This document shows positions 53,078 through 62,125 of a stretch of 64,000 nt of DNA, one piece after another. Location of the stretch: the NCBI GenBank assembly GCA_963800235.1, contig CAWDAD010000001.1, forward strand, positions 930,001 to 994,000, in the 5' to 3' direction. This stretch comes from CAVVNP01 sp963800235 (lineage in GTDB: Bacteria > Actinomycetota > Acidimicrobiia > Acidimicrobiales > Iamiaceae). The stretch's first letter is position 1; each line of letters opens with the position of its first letter. The position numbers were made by a program, and so were the translations under genes. The notes below the pieces were generated by a model. The model ran no database searches. It saw nothing but the letters and a program-made list of their open reading frames with translations, and was not told where the DNA came from.

Positions 53078-53126
53078 GAACTTGTCGTGATTTCGAACCC
53101 CTGGCGCACATTTTCACGACAAGTTC
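53078..53126. repeat. 13-bp perfect inverted repeat with 23-base loop
   Basis: GAACTTGTCGTGA at 53078-53090 pairs exactly with TCACGACAAGTTC at 53114-53126. It lies between the radical SAM start and the 85-bp array. The loop holds a TTCGAA hexamer. The 13-bp arms are much less GC-rich than the local sequence, so this may be a small inserted element (MITE-like) or a structured leader for the radical SAM gene. Confidence 0.65.
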
Positions 53127-53135
53127 ACCCGGGAC

Positions 53136-53390
53136 GCTGCGCAGGCGCCAGCCGAAGCAGCCCAGCGGATGACACCCACCATGGCGAAGCCAGCGCCGCC
53201 CGAGGGCGGCGCCCAGCAACGCGGCGCAGGCGCCAGCCGAAGCAGCCCAGCGGATGACACCCACCATGGCGAAGCCAGCGCCGCCCGAGGGCGGCGCCCA
53301 GCAACGCTGCGCAGGCGCCAGCCGAAGCAGCCCAGCGGATGACACCCACCATGGCGAAGCCAGCGCCGCCCGAGGGCGGCGCCCAGCAAC
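53136..53390. repeat. Three 85-bp tandem repeats immediately after rodA
   Basis: Exactly three copies with an 85-bp period (units start at 53136, 53221 and 53306), identical apart from one T/G difference near the unit start. The first base of the rodA stop codon lies at the array edge. Each unit holds the perfect hairpin GCGCCGCCCGAGGGCGGCGC (53193-53212, 53278-53297, 53363-53382). Because 85 is not a multiple of three, open frames across the array are not coding. Possible roles are a stack of terminators or a slippage-made array. Confidence 0.92.
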
Positions 53391-54562
53391 TACGCGAACC
53401 GTCGCATGTGGACGTTCTCGACCAGGCCCAGGGCGGCGAAGCCGAGCAGGAGCGACGAGCCGCCGTAGGAGACGAAGGGCAGGGTGATGCCGGTGATGGG
53501 CATGATGCCCATGGTCATGCCGGCGTTCTCGAAGATCTGGAACAGCAGGATGCCGAGCACCCCGATGCAGAGGAAGGTGCCGAAGTCGTCGCGGGCCAGC
53601 TGCGCCGCCCGCCAGATCCGCCAGATCAGCAGCGCGTAGAGCGCCATCAGCGTCGCCGACCCGACGAAGCCGAGCTGCTCACCCACGGCGGTGAAGATGA
53701 AGTCGGTCCGCTGCTCGGGCACCACCGCGTTCTTGGTCAGCGGTGCCTCGAACAGCCCCTTTCCGGTGACCCCGCCGGACCCGATGGCGTTCTTGGACTG
53801 GTAGAGGTTGTAGGCGCTGCTGCGCTCGTCGGTCCGCGCCGCCTTCGGGTTGTCCTGGCTGACGAAGACGGTGAGCCGGTTCTTCTGGTACGTGTCGAGC
53901 GCCCCGCTGTTGAGCACCCCCACCACCGTGAGGGCGGCGGCGACGCCGAGCAGCGCGAGGTGGCGCGGCTTGACCCCGACGCCGACCAGCATCAGCAGGA
54001 GCACCGACCCGATGACCAGGCTCTGGCCCAGGTCGGGCTCGAGCATGATCAGCCCGACGGGGACGACCGCCAGCAGCAGCAGGGCGGCGAGGCGGCGCAG
54101 GGTCACCTCGCCTTTGAACTCCGCGGCGAGCGAGGCCACCGCCAGCACGATGGCGAGCTTCGACAGCTCCGACGGCTGGAGCTGGAACGGTCCGATGACG
54201 AACCACCCCTTGGTGCCGGAGATGTCGCGGCCGACCACGAGCACCGACAGGAGCAGGAAGATCGAGAAGCCGTAGATGGGCAGGACGAACTGCCGGATGC
54301 GTCGGTAGTCGATGGCGGTGGTGACGGCCATGACGACCGCGCCGATCATCATGAACATCACCTGCTTCTTCAGGAAGGAGGTGTCGTAGGGCGGCGCCGC
54401 CCCCCGGGTGGCGCTGTAGATCATGAGCAGGCCGGTGCCGCAGATCCCGACGAGCGCGGCCAGCAGGCCCCAGTCGAGGTGCCGCCGGGCCTTGGTCCGG
54501 TTGTCGTGGAGCTTGCCGAGCGAGCGGCTCTGGGGCATCCGGGTCGGGACCGAGAGCGCCAT
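53390..54562 (-). CDS. rodA: Rod shape-determining glycosyltransferase RodA
   Basis: A 390-residue SEDS-family membrane glycosyltransferase that polymerises lipid II for side-wall growth. About ten membrane helices are visible, with family blocks RRHLDWGLLAALVGICGTGL, GWFVIGPFQLQPSELSKLAI, MLEPDLGQSLVIGSVLLLML and ITGITLPFVSYGGSSLLLGF. Length and motifs favour RodA over FtsW, as does the place directly after mrdA. The start overlaps the mrdA stop by one base (TGATG). The stop is followed at once by the 85-bp array. Confidence 0.95.
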   Translation of the reverse strand: MALSVPTRMPQSRSLGKLHDNRTKARRHLDWGLLAALVGICGTGLLMIYSATRGAAPPYDTSFLKKQVMFMMIGAVVMAVTTAIDYRRIRQFVLPIYGFSIFLLLSVLVVGRDISGTKGWFVIGPFQLQPSELSKLAIVLAVASLAAEFKGEVTLRRLAALLLLAVVPVGLIMLEPDLGQSLVIGSVLLLMLVGVGVKPRHLALLGVAAALTVVGVLNSGALDTYQKNRLTVFVSQDNPKAARTDERSSAYNLYQSKNAIGSGGVTGKGLFEAPLTKNAVVPEQRTDFIFTAVGEQLGFVGSATLMALYALLIWRIWRAAQLARDDFGTFLCIGVLGILLFQIFENAGMTMGIMPITGITLPFVSYGGSSLLLGFAALGLVENVHMRRFA

Positions 54563-56625
54563 CAGTGGGCCTCGCCGTTGGTCGGCGGCGGCGGCGCCTG
54601 GCCGGGGCCGGGCACCGAGGTCTCGGGGAAGACCGGCCGGCCGTTCTCGTCGAGCGGGAAGCCGCCGAGCGGGGCGAAGCCGACGGAGCCGTCGACGATG
54701 GCCTGCAGCTCGTCGCGCACGACGGGGGCGGCGACCGACGAACCGAAGCCGGACTGCTCCATCACCGACGTCGCCACGAACTGCCGGCCGTCGGCCATCC
54801 CGCCGAAGCCGACGAAGAGCGAGGTGTCGTGTCGGCGCTCACCCGTCTTGGGGTCGGGGCCGATCTCGGCGGTACCGGTCTTGCCGGCGACGCGCATCTT
54901 GTCCTGGGGGAAGCCCTGGAAGGCGGCGGCGGCGGTGCCGTCGCCCTCGGTGACGCCGAGGAAGCCCTGCATCATCGGGTCGCGGAACTCCGGCGGAAGG
55001 GCGACCTGGCCGAGCTGCTTGTGCTGGGAGACGGCCACCGTGTGGGGCGAGTTGGCGTCGTTCACCTTGAGCAGCAGGCTCGGCTGCCAGCGGGTGCCGC
55101 CGTTGGCGAAGGTGGCGTAGGCGTTGGTGAGCTGCAGCGGCGTCACCAGCACCTCGCCCTGGCCGATCGACATGTTGATGTTGTCGCCGACCCCCCAGGA
55201 GTCGAGGTGCTGGCCCGGGTTGGCCGCCTGCTGCTGCTGGCGCCGGGTCGGGGTGGGGATGACGCCCTTGTAGTCGAGCGGCAGCTCGATGCCGGTCTTC
55301 GAGCCGTAGCCGAAGGAGATGGCGACGTCCTGGATCGGGGTCTCGCCGAAGTGGCTGCGGCCCACCCAGAGCTCGTAGCCGATCTTGTAGAAGTACGGGT
55401 CGCTCGACCGGGTGATGGCCTGCGGCAGCTCGACCGAGCCGGTGGCCCCGGGGCTCTTGATGACGCAGCCCGGGCCGTTGCAGTTCGGGATGGTGAAGCT
55501 GCCGTCGTCGTAGTAGCTCGTCTGCGGCGTGATGTCGCCGGTGCGGAGGCCGGCCAGCGAGGTGATCAGCTTGAAGGTCGAGCCCGGGGCGTAGAGGCCC
55601 TCGGTGGCCCGGTTGGTGAAGGGCTGGAACCGGTTGGGGTCGGTGAGGGCGTCGTACTGGGCCTGGCTGATGCCGCCCACGAACTGGGTCGGGTCGAAGG
55701 TCGGGTACGAGGCCATGGCCAGGACCTCGCCGTTGGCGGGGTCCTCGATCACCGTCGACCCGGCGGGGGCGGGCGGGAGCCCGGGCGTGCCGCTGTCCGG
55801 CTGGGTGCGGGCCTTGAACAGCTCGGTGGCCAAGGCCTTCTCGGCCATGGCCTGCACGTTGATGTCGATGGTCAGGTAGACGTCGTAGCCGGGGATCGGC
55901 GGGGTCCGCGAGATCACCCGGACCGGCTTGTTGCGGGCGTCGACCTCGTACACGGTCTTGCCGGGCACGCCGTGCAGCAGGTTCTCGAAGCTCTTCTCGA
56001 CCCCGGCCTTGCCGACCAGGTCGTCGTTGGCGTACGGAGCCTTGTCGTTCTGGAGCTGGTGCAGCTCCTCGCTGGTGATGGCGCCGGTGTAGCCGAGCAC
56101 GTGGGACAGCAGGGTGCCGTACTTGTACTCGCGCACCTCTTGGCGCTCGACCGAGACCGACGGGAACTCGGCCTGGTGCTCGGCCAGGTACACCCACAGC
56201 TGGGGGCTGAGGTCGGTGGCGATCGGCACCGGCTTGAAGTGGCTGTAGCGCTTGTTGTTCAGCCGGGCGGTGATCTCGTCGGGCGTGACCGGCGACTGGT
56301 TCGGCTGGTCGCGGTTCAGCTCGGCGGCCAGCCGGTTGCGGAGGCTCTGCTGGTCGGCACCGGAGAGCGCGGAGTACTTCTGGTAGTCGATCGAGACCGC
56401 CACCTGCCGGGTGTTGCCGACCAGCACGTTGCCGTTGCGGTCGAGGATGCGGCCCCGCGGCGCCTGCTCGGTGACGGTCAGGGTCGAGACCGACTGGGCG
56501 GAGGCCTGGTAGCTCGGCGAGGTCATGACCTGCAGGAACCACAGCCGGGCGAACAGCGCGGCGAAGAGCGACAGCGCCACGATGCCGACCAGGCCGATGC
56601 GGAGGCGAGGGGTGTCAGAGGTCAT
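54562..56625 (-). CDS. mrdA: Penicillin-binding protein 2 (class B transpeptidase)
   Basis: A 687-residue membrane-anchored transpeptidase that crosslinks peptidoglycan with RodA. A cytoplasmic stub is followed by one membrane helix (about 8-28), the PBP dimerisation domain (RGRILDRNGNVLVGNTRQVA), and the transpeptidase domain with the active Ser in APGSTFKLI, SSD in place of SxN (as in other PBP2 proteins) and AGKTGTAEI. The C-terminal 40 residues are Pro/Gly-rich. The ATG at 56625 is inside a 4-base overlap with mreD. Confidence 0.95.
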   Translation of the reverse strand: MTSDTPRLRIGLVGIVALSLFAALFARLWFLQVMTSPSYQASAQSVSTLTVTEQAPRGRILDRNGNVLVGNTRQVAVSIDYQKYSALSGADQQSLRNRLAAELNRDQPNQSPVTPDEITARLNNKRYSHFKPVPIATDLSPQLWVYLAEHQAEFPSVSVERQEVREYKYGTLLSHVLGYTGAITSEELHQLQNDKAPYANDDLVGKAGVEKSFENLLHGVPGKTVYEVDARNKPVRVISRTPPIPGYDVYLTIDINVQAMAEKALATELFKARTQPDSGTPGLPPAPAGSTVIEDPANGEVLAMASYPTFDPTQFVGGISQAQYDALTDPNRFQPFTNRATEGLYAPGSTFKLITSLAGLRTGDITPQTSYYDDGSFTIPNCNGPGCVIKSPGATGSVELPQAITRSSDPYFYKIGYELWVGRSHFGETPIQDVAISFGYGSKTGIELPLDYKGVIPTPTRRQQQQAANPGQHLDSWGVGDNINMSIGQGEVLVTPLQLTNAYATFANGGTRWQPSLLLKVNDANSPHTVAVSQHKQLGQVALPPEFRDPMMQGFLGVTEGDGTAAAAFQGFPQDKMRVAGKTGTAEIGPDPKTGERRHDTSLFVGFGGMADGRQFVATSVMEQSGFGSSVAAPVVRDELQAIVDGSVGFAPLGGFPLDENGRPVFPETSVPGPGQAPPPPTNGEAH

Positions 56626-57125
56626 GGGAGGAAGGCACGCCGCCCTTCCTGCGGCCGCAGCGCGCGCCGGCAGAGCCAGCTCGACGGCAGGGCCAGGACA
56701 CCGTTGAGCAGGGCGACGACGGCCACGATAACGGGCAGCGGGGTCCCGCTGAAGGTCGCCTGGTCGAGCACCCGGCCGACCAACGCGTAGGCGACCACCC
56801 CCGCCGCGCTGGCCAGGACGGCGTTGAGCACGGTGATCCAACCGGCGGAGCGCAGCACCGAGGTGTTGATCGTGCCCATCACGAACCCGACCACGCAGTA
56901 GACGAGGGCCGACAGCCCGAAGGGGGTGCTCAGCCGAGCGTCGTAGAGCAGGCCGGCGGCGAAGCCCACCTCGGCCCCCCGCTCGGGGCCGGCCACCACC
57001 CCGGCGGTGATGGCCAGGAGCAGGACGATGTCACCCCGGGCGCCGAACACGGTGATCGGCGACACCACGACCACCTGGACGACGACCACCAGCACCACGA
57101 GGGTGACGGCGCGCAGCGCGGCCAC
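56622..57125 (-). CDS. mreD: Rod shape-determining protein MreD
   Basis: A 167-residue membrane protein with about five helices (TLVVLVVVVQVVVVSPITVF, VLLLAITAGVVAGPERGAEV). GFAAGLLYDARLSTPFGLSA matches the MreD signature. It sits between mreC (3 bases) and mrdA (4-base overlap). Confidence 0.92.
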   Translation of the reverse strand: MAALRAVTLVVLVVVVQVVVVSPITVFGARGDIVLLLAITAGVVAGPERGAEVGFAAGLLYDARLSTPFGLSALVYCVVGFVMGTINTSVLRSAGWITVLNAVLASAAGVVAYALVGRVLDQATFSGTPLPVIVAVVALLNGVLALPSSWLCRRALRPQEGRRAFLP

Positions 57126-57128
57126 CGG

Positions 57129-57965
57129 TCAGCTCGGTGGCTCGTAGAGCATCACCTGCACGTAGGTGATGGCGGTGAGGTCGGCCGCCGGCGTGATGGT
57201 GACCGACTTCTCGGTGCCATCAACGCTGGGCTTGGTCGACTTGACCTTCCCGACCGGCACGTCGGGGGGGAAGGGACTGCGGTCGGTGCCGCTGGTGAAC
57301 ACGTCGGTGCCGTCGGGGATGTCGCGGTCGTAGGGGATGCCCCCGTCGATCACGATGGGCTGGCCCTTGCCCGTGCCGTGGGCGACGGCCACGTCGCCGG
57401 CCGCGTCGTTGAGCCGGACCCCCATCTCGAAGTTCGGGTCGCTCAGCAGCTGCACCACCGACTGGCCGCTGAACACCCGGACCACCTTGCCGATCAGCCC
57501 GGCGTTGGTGGCCACCGGCATGCCCACCCGGATCCCCTCGCCGCTGCCGACGTCGATGCGGATGGTCTGGTCGAAGTTGCTGAGCGGCCCGGTCATGACC
57601 TGGGCCCCCACCTTGTCGACGGTCGGGGCGAACTTGATGTCGGCAGCGCGGCGCAGCTGGCGGTTCTGGCTGCGCAGCGCGTCGACCTGGGCCTGGTTGC
57701 CCTTGATCTTGTCGAGGCGGGCCCGCAGCTTGGCGTTCTCGTCCTTCACCCGGTTGTAGTCGAAGGCGCCGTGCCAGGCGTTGCGGAACGGGGTGGCGAC
57801 GGTGCTGCCCACGCCCTCGAGCGGCGACAGGACCGTCGAGACCACGCTCCGGAGCCCGTGCACGGGCCCCGTGTCACGGAAGTCGAAGGTGATCAGCACC
57901 AGCGACGCCAGGATCAGCGTCACCAGGATGATGCGGGAGCGGCCGGGCCGTTGCCGACGAGCCAC
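57129..57965 (-). CDS. mreC: Rod shape-determining protein MreC
   Basis: A 278-residue protein with a short cytoplasmic tail, one membrane helix (about 10-28, RIILVTLILASLVLITFDF), a coiled coil (about 65-110, VKDENAKLRARLDKIKGNQA) and the beta-rich MreC core (DVGSGEGIRVGMPVATNAGL, PDGTDVFTSGTDRSPFPPDV). It bridges MreB to the wall-synthesis enzymes in the periplasm-like space. Spacing of 18 bases to mreB indicates one operon. Confidence 0.94.
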   Translation of the reverse strand: MARRQRPGRSRIILVTLILASLVLITFDFRDTGPVHGLRSVVSTVLSPLEGVGSTVATPFRNAWHGAFDYNRVKDENAKLRARLDKIKGNQAQVDALRSQNRQLRRAADIKFAPTVDKVGAQVMTGPLSNFDQTIRIDVGSGEGIRVGMPVATNAGLIGKVVRVFSGQSVVQLLSDPNFEMGVRLNDAAGDVAVAHGTGKGQPIVIDGGIPYDRDIPDGTDVFTSGTDRSPFPPDVPVGKVKSTKPSVDGTEKSVTITPAADLTAITYVQVMLYEPPS

Positions 57966-57983
57966 GCGCAGCGGCGACGACGG

Positions 57984-59024
<1,041 letters not shown>

Positions 59025-59061
59025 GTGGCGGCCTTCGGCGAGGTGGGGGGAGGTACGACCG

Positions 59062-59091
59062 AGCCTATGGGAGCGCGCGACGGCGAGCCAA
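59062..59091 (-). promoter_or_regulatory. Putative promoter of mreB (TTGGCT-N18-TAGGCT)
   Basis: On the minus strand TTGGCT (59086-59091) and TAGGCT (59062-59067) are 18 bases apart, giving a leader of roughly 30 bases before the mreB ATG. Confidence 0.4.
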
Positions 59092-59178
59092 GGCACCCGC
59101 GACTGCCCTCCGAGGCGTCTCGACGAGTCTAGGCGTCGTCACCTGATCGCAACACGCGGCTCGGGGTGACGACGGTCG

Positions 59179-59592
59179 TCACACCGAGGGGAACCAGAGG
59201 GCGATCTCGCGCGCCGCGGACTCGGGACCGTCCGAGCCGTGGACCAGGTTCTCGGTGGTGGTGGTGGCCAGGTCGCCGCGGATGGACCCCGGCTGGGCAT
59301 CGGTGACCTTGGTCTTGCCGATCAGGATCCGGCACAGCTCCCAGGTGTCCTCGGTCGGCCCCTCGACGATCATGGCGAACACCGGGGAGCGGGTGAGGAA
59401 GTCGACCAGCTCGCCGAAGAACGGCTTGTCGCGGTGCTCGTCGTAGTGGCGCTCGGCCAGCTCGCGGTCGACCGAGCGCAGCTCGGCGGCCACCAGGTGG
59501 AGCCCCTTGCGCTCGATCCGGCCCACGATCTCGCCGACCAGCCCCCGCTCCACGGCGTCGGGCTTGCACATCACGAACGTCCTCGTCGTCAT
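59179..59592 (-). CDS. ndk: Nucleoside-diphosphate kinase
   Basis: A 137-residue kinase that balances nucleoside triphosphates. [20 protein letters not shown] and the phospho-His motif [16 protein letters not shown] are complete. It is isolated by 154 bases from mreB and by the 76-bp array from map. Confidence 0.97.
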   Translation of the reverse strand: MTTRTFVMCKPDAVERGLVGEIVGRIERKGLHLVAAELRSVDRELAERHYDEHRDKPFFGELVDFLTRSPVFAMIVEGPTEDTWELCRILIGKTKVTDAQPGSIRGDLATTTTENLVHGSDGPESAAREIALWFPSV

Positions 59593-59640
59593 GGCGAGGT
59601 TGTCTAGACGCCGAGCCCCCCGAGCCGGGAATCGCGCGCC

Positions 59641-59813
59641 CCAGCCGGGTCAGCAACACGGCCGCGGTCGGCGCAATGCATGCGCCGACCAAGCGGAGGA
59701 GGCTGGGGTCGGGGCCCCAGCCGGGCCTACAGCACGGCCGCGGTCGGCGCAATGCATGCGCCGACCAAGCGGAGGAGGCTGGGGTTGGGGCCCCAGCCGG
59801 GCTTACAGCACGG
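59641..59813. repeat. Tandem 76-bp repeats at the 3' end of map
   Basis: Two full 76-bp units (from 59641 and 59717) and a partial third (59793-59813) that runs into the end of map. Each full unit holds a perfect hairpin with 10-bp arms, GGTCGGCGCA/TGCGCCGACC (59666-59690, 59742-59766). A second dyad, GGCTGGGG/CCCCAGCC, spans unit junctions. The unit carries a copy of the last map codons (CCGTGCTG then TAG), so the array may have grown from the gene end. It is unrelated in sequence to the 85-bp array. Confidence 0.9.
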
Positions 59814-60735
59814 TCAAGACCTCGACGCCGTCGTCGGTGACGAGGAGGGTGTGCTCGAACTGGGCGGTGCGGCGGCCGTCGACGGTGACCGCCGTCCAGC
59901 CGTCGTCCCAGAGCCGGTGCTGCCACGCGCCCATGGTGATCATGGGCTCGATGGTGAAGGTCATGCCGGGCTCGATCACGGTGGAGGCCCGAGGGTCGTA
60001 GTAGTGCAGGACCTGCAGGTCGGAGTGGAACTCGCGCCCGACGCCGTGGCCGATGAAGCTGCGCACCACGCCGAAGCCGTTGGCCTCGGCGTGGTCCTGG
60101 ATGGCCCGACCGATCACCGACAGCGGCCGGCCGGGGCGCACCTCGTCGATGGCCCGGTCGAGGCACTCCCGGGTGACGCGCACGAGGGCCTGCGACCGCT
60201 CGTCCACCGTGCCGACCAGGAAGGTGGCGTTGGTGTCGCCGTGGACGCCCTCGCGGAAGAGGGTGACGTCGAGGTTGACGATGTCGCCGTCGCGGAGCGG
60301 GCGGTCGTCGGGGATGCCGTGGCAGATGACCTCGTTGACCGAGGTGCAGAGCGACTTCGGGTAGCCGTTGTAGTTGAGCGGGCTGGGGTAGCCGTCGGCG
60401 TCGAGGCACGCCTGGTGGCACACCGCGTCGAGCTCGTCGGTGGTGACCCCGGGGGCCACCGCCGCGCCCGTGGTCGCCAGGATCGCCGCCGCGGCGCGGC
60501 CGGTGCGCCGCATGGCGTCGATCACCTCGGGCGCCTTGACGTCGGGCTCGTCCCGCCGGCTGCCGCCGCCGGTGTCGGCGTAGTGCGGGCGCTCGATGCC
60601 CTCGGGCACGGGTCGACGGGGGCTGATGGTCCCCCGCTGGACGCGGTTGGTGGCGTCCTTGTGGCAGCGCTTGAACTTCTTGCCGCTGCCGCACCAGCAC
60701 GGGTCGTTGGCCTTGAGCTTCGTCTGGTCGAGCAT
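59803..60735 (-). CDS. map: Methionine aminopeptidase type I with N-terminal SEC-C zinc motif
   Basis: A 310-residue enzyme that trims initiator methionine from new proteins. The first 30 residues are a SEC-C type zinc site (NDPCWCGSGKKFKRCH), found in a subset of actinobacterial MetAPs and thought to bind the ribosome. The peptidase domain has the metal ligands in VNLDVTLFREGVHGDTNATF (Asp, Asp), GHGVGREFH (His), TIEPMI (Glu) and QFEHTLLVTDDG (Glu). The stop codon lies inside the partial copy of the 76-bp repeat. Confidence 0.95.
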   Translation of the reverse strand: MLDQTKLKANDPCWCGSGKKFKRCHKDATNRVQRGTISPRRPVPEGIERPHYADTGGGSRRDEPDVKAPEVIDAMRRTGRAAAAILATTGAAVAPGVTTDELDAVCHQACLDADGYPSPLNYNGYPKSLCTSVNEVICHGIPDDRPLRDGDIVNLDVTLFREGVHGDTNATFLVGTVDERSQALVRVTRECLDRAIDEVRPGRPLSVIGRAIQDHAEANGFGVVRSFIGHGVGREFHSDLQVLHYYDPRASTVIEPGMTFTIEPMITMGAWQHRLWDDGWTAVTVDGRRTAQFEHTLLVTDDGVEVLTVL

Positions 60736-60781
60736 GGTCAGCTCCGTGTCCTGCGGCGCACGCCCCCAGTATGGGCGGCGG

Positions 60782-62080
60782 TCACGCCGAGCCGTCGCCG
60801 ACCAGGTAGGTCCGGGCCTCGCCGACCACGTAGAACGAGCCGGCCACCAGGACCAGGTCGTCGGGCGCCGCTATGGCCAGGGCGCGGCGCACGGCATCGA
60901 CGACGCCCGGCACGGACTCGCACACCGCGCCGATCGACTCGGCGGCGGCCGCCAGCCGCGGGGCCGGCACCCCACGGGGTGAGGGCGGGGTGCAGGTCAC
61001 CACGAAGCCGGCGTCGGCCACCCCGAGGGCCTCGAGCATCTCGACCGGGTCGCGGCCCTCGAGGATGCCGACGACCACGATGATCGACCCGGCGAGGGTG
61101 AACTCCTCGGCGAGGGTGCGGGTGGCGGCCCGGGCGCCGTCGGGGTTGTGGGCGCAGTCGAGCACGACGGTCGGCTCCCGCCGGACGATCTCGAACCGCC
61201 CCGGCACCCGCACGCCGGCGAAGGCGTCGCGCACCAGGTCGCCGTCGAGCGACCGGCCGAAGAACGCCTGGGCGGCGGCCAGCGCCACCGCGGCGTTGTC
61301 GCCCTGGTGGACGCCGTGCAGCGGCACGAAGACGTCGTCGACCTCGCCGCCGGGGGTCCGCAGGTCGACCAGCCGGCCCCCCACCGCGACGCGGTCGGCC
61401 TCGACGTCGAAGTCTCGGTGGCGCAGCAGGATCTCGTCGGCCGGCGTGGCGGCGAAGACCGGGAGCAGCTCGTCGTCGGCCTCGCCGAGCACGAAGGTCG
61501 AGCCTGGCTTGACGATGCCGGCCTTCTCCTCGGCGATCCTCCGCCGCCAGCCGGCGGCCCCGTCGGTGTGGTCCTTGCCGACGTTGGTGAGCACCGCCAC
61601 CTGCCCGTCGGCCACGTTGGTGGCGTCGAACCGGCCGAGCAGCCCGACCTCGACGACGGCGACGTCCACCGCCAGCTCGGCGAACCAGGCGAAGGCGGCG
61701 GCGGTCAGGATCTCGAAGTACGAGGGCGTGACCTCGGCGATGGGCTCGACGGCGGCGATGGTCCCGATCACCTCGCCGAGCTCGTCGTCACCGATGGGCC
61801 GGCCGTCCCAGGCCAACCGCTCGTTCAGCCGCTCCAGGTGCGGGCTGGTGTAGGTGCCCACCGACAGGCCCGTCGCGCGCAGCAGCTCGGTGACCATGCG
61901 CACCACCGAGCCCTTGCCGTTGGTGCCGGTGATGTGGATCACGGGGTAGGCGTGCTGCGGGTTGCCGAGCACCTCGACCAGGCGGTGCATGCGCTCGAGC
62001 GACAGCCCCTCCCACCGGCCGGCGGTGGCTTCGAGGTTGACGTGCTGCTCGAGGTACCGCCGGGCGTCCGGCAGCCTCAC
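60782..62080 (-). CDS. folC: Folylpolyglutamate/dihydrofolate synthase
   Basis: A 432-residue Mur-ligase-fold enzyme that adds glutamate to folates. The P-loop is VIHITGTNGKGSVVRMV, with TSPHLERLNERLAWDGRPIG, VEVGLLGRFDATNV, LTNVGKDHTD and VVLDCAHNPDGARA. Full length for the family. It lies 45 bases downstream of the helical-repeat gene. The place between clpX and ndk is usual, but valS, usually beside it, is absent from this window. Confidence 0.95.
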   Translation of the reverse strand: MRLPDARRYLEQHVNLEATAGRWEGLSLERMHRLVEVLGNPQHAYPVIHITGTNGKGSVVRMVTELLRATGLSVGTYTSPHLERLNERLAWDGRPIGDDELGEVIGTIAAVEPIAEVTPSYFEILTAAAFAWFAELAVDVAVVEVGLLGRFDATNVADGQVAVLTNVGKDHTDGAAGWRRRIAEEKAGIVKPGSTFVLGEADDELLPVFAATPADEILLRHRDFDVEADRVAVGGRLVDLRTPGGEVDDVFVPLHGVHQGDNAAVALAAAQAFFGRSLDGDLVRDAFAGVRVPGRFEIVRREPTVVLDCAHNPDGARAATRTLAEEFTLAGSIIVVVGILEGRDPVEMLEALGVADAGFVVTCTPPSPRGVPAPRLAAAAESIGAVCESVPGVVDAVRRALAIAAPDDLVLVAGSFYVVGEARTYLVGDGSA

Positions 62081-62125
62081 CGGAGCTCGCCCTCCCGCCG
62101 GGGCGGAGGCCCGGGCGGGACCGGC

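Noticed and set aside
53090..53114. tRNA T-arm remnant (GGTTCGAA-like word in the loop of the inverted repeat)
   Set aside because: Only the hexamer TTCGAA and a few bases fit; no acceptor stem, anticodon arm or CCA context.
53114..53389. Short open frames across the 85-bp array
   Set aside because: The period is not a multiple of three, so the same DNA is read in changing frames, and no ribosome binding site fits. Treated as repeat only.
53136..53390. CRISPR array
   Set aside because: Units are contiguous 85-bp copies without spacers, and no cas gene is present.
59641..59813. CRISPR or attachment site
   Set aside because: No spacers, no integrase and no tRNA; the units copy the gene end.
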